Shown: positions 31,995 to 32,811 of the stretch, one piece after another
Layout: every line of letters starts with the position of its first letter
Position numbering within the stretch: position 1 is the stretch's first letter
Source of the DNA: Gnetum montanum
Lineage: Eukaryota; Streptophyta; Gnetopsida; Gnetales; Gnetaceae
Assembly (NCBI GenBank): GCA_015680685.1
Contig: MNCI01017751.1
Location: forward strand, 314,618 to 347,428
Direction: 5' to 3'
Length of the DNA: 32,811 bases
Translations under genes and position numbers: made by a program
The notes under the pieces: model-generated
Databases searched by the model: none
The model's input: only the letters and a program-made list of their open reading frames with translations
What the model was told of the DNA's origin: nothing

Positions 31995-32310
31995 TACATC
32001 TGCCGGCGTATATGCTGGACGTATACGCTGTGAATGCTAGGAGTATACGTGGGACATATACGCTTTGAATGCTAGACGTATACGCTGGGCGTATACGCTG
32101 TGAATGCTAGACCTATACGCTATATACGCTGGGCGTATACGCTGGACGTATACGCTGTGAATGCTGAACGCATACGTTATATACGCTGGGCGTATATGCT
32201 GGACGTATACGCTGTGAATGCTAGACGTATACGTTGTATACGCTGGACGTATACGCTGGACGTATACGCTGTGAATACAAACTTGGGCGTATATGCTGGG
32301 TGTATATGCT
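31995..32310. repeat. GCGTATACGC minisatellite in LTR F U3
   Basis: Many copies of CTGGACGTATACGCTG or CTGGGCGTATACGC, arranged in higher-order units of about 60 bp that contain TATACGCTGTGAATGCT. The core GCGTATACGC is a perfect palindrome. Further copies occur at 32,475-32,520. The open frame across it (32,100-32,540) is a by-product; it repeats YIRWAYTLDVYAVNA. Confidence 0.9.
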
Positions 32311-32759
32311 GGGCGTACAGGAATGAAAGACCATCATTTGGAGCCCAAAATTTGATTTTCAAGTGCCTGAGAGCTACTGGGGACCCTGGGGAAGGTCCTG
32401 GGGGGTCTAGACGCTTAGTTCTGGCATGTTCTAACTCATTTCTAGGGCCCAAAAGTCTCTCTACGTTGGTTGCACCTTGGGCGTATACGCTGGGCTCTAC
32501 GCTGGGCATGTATAGGCCAGCGTACAGGATGCATACTTAGTGATAACCAAGTATTTTGAGCTCAAGATTTGCCAAGTTTGATGCCAGATGTCATTGTAAT
32601 CTTCTATGGATCCCAAGGAACCATTTCTTGTTGACTTCGACTCTGCTTGAAGCTATCTGTGGGGCCCTCAAGCTTCAGTCATGCTGGGGAGCATCATGAC
32701 TTAGCTCGATTCTCGTTGGAGAAGTACTAAGCTCAGAATTTTGTGGTGTTTCATTGGTC

Positions 32760-32810
32760 CTTCTTTGTTGACGCTTGGAGGAATCGACCTGAGAAGCATC
32801 GACAAAGAAG
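32760..32810. repeat. 17-bp inverted repeat near window end
   Basis: CTTCTTTGTTGACGCTT and AAGCATCGACAAAGAAG are inverse copies with two mismatches around a 17-nt loop. Confidence 0.75.
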
Positions 32811-32811
32811 T

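Larger units (their letters stand above)
31335..32811 (-). mobile_element. LTR F: CpG-rich, probably young LTR (runs off window)
   Basis: Composition changes sharply at ~31,335 (TGTACCGTCCG), with many CpG. On the minus strand a TATA box at 31,918-31,925 divides an upstream tandem-repeat U3 (31,980-32,530) from a downstream R/U5 ending ...CGGTACA at ~31,335. T and C homopolymers flank the TATA region. The upper end was not found and may lie beyond the window. No internal coding region is visible. The interval 32,530-32,811 holds no recognised gene. Confidence 0.6.

Noticed and set aside
32100-32540. 146-residue protein of repeated YIRWAYTLDVYAV
   Set aside because: Direct translation of the 60-bp minisatellite units, so not evidence of a gene.

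Overview
This window is plant nuclear DNA. It is AT-rich and consists almost entirely of decayed, nested Ty3/gypsy LTR retrotransposons. I see no intact gene, no tRNA or rRNA gene, and no bacterial operon structure. The old nested elements, CpG-poor sequence and N gaps suggest a seed plant with a large, repeat-rich genome, possibly a gymnosperm. That taxonomic guess is inference only.

Layout, left to right. (1) Element A, minus strand, about 1-5,397, has Athila-like protein motifs. It comprises a partial 3' LTR (1-461), a long non-coding spacer, RNase H, RT, PR and the gag C-terminus. Its integrase and 5' half are missing. (2) 5,400-8,765 is non-coding and ends in a ~183-bp tandem array of about 6.5 copies. 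(3) Element C, minus strand, 8,766-14,732 plus upstream leader and LTR, is a Tat/Retand-like gag-PR remnant. It is split by a 2.88-kb insertion at 10,063-12,945, best read as a solo LTR with a GTTGC target duplication. Removing the insertion and one duplication copy restores the gag reading frame. The insertion carries what looks like a captured host-gene fragment and a 625-bp assembly gap. (4) Element D, plus strand, 17,558 to ~19,380, is a second copy of the same gag, head-to-head with C. (5) Element B, minus strand, ~19,385-30,187, is a longer relative of A. It has a 1,058-bp 5' LTR, a decayed tRNA-Asp-type primer binding site, gag, PR, RT, RNase H, integrase, a ~2-kb spacer shared with A, and a decayed extra ORF with coiled-coil character. 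(6) Element E, plus strand, 30,188-31,334, is a leader and coiled-coil ORF. Its leader matches the leader of C, and B appears to have inserted into its U3. (7) LTR F, minus strand, ~31,335 to the window end, is CpG-rich and probably young. Its U3 holds a minisatellite built on the palindrome GCGTATACGC.

All coding remnants contain stops and frameshifts, so no functional proteins are expected. The most interesting points are the solo LTR that cleanly splits a gag frame while carrying a host-gene fragment, the extra ORF and conserved spacer of element B, the palindromic U3 and satellite arrays, the PBS that has decayed only by CpG-type transitions, and isolated Ns that sit on breaks in the element alignments and so point to assembly joins. 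Homologies were judged by eye; coordinates of decayed domains are approximate.
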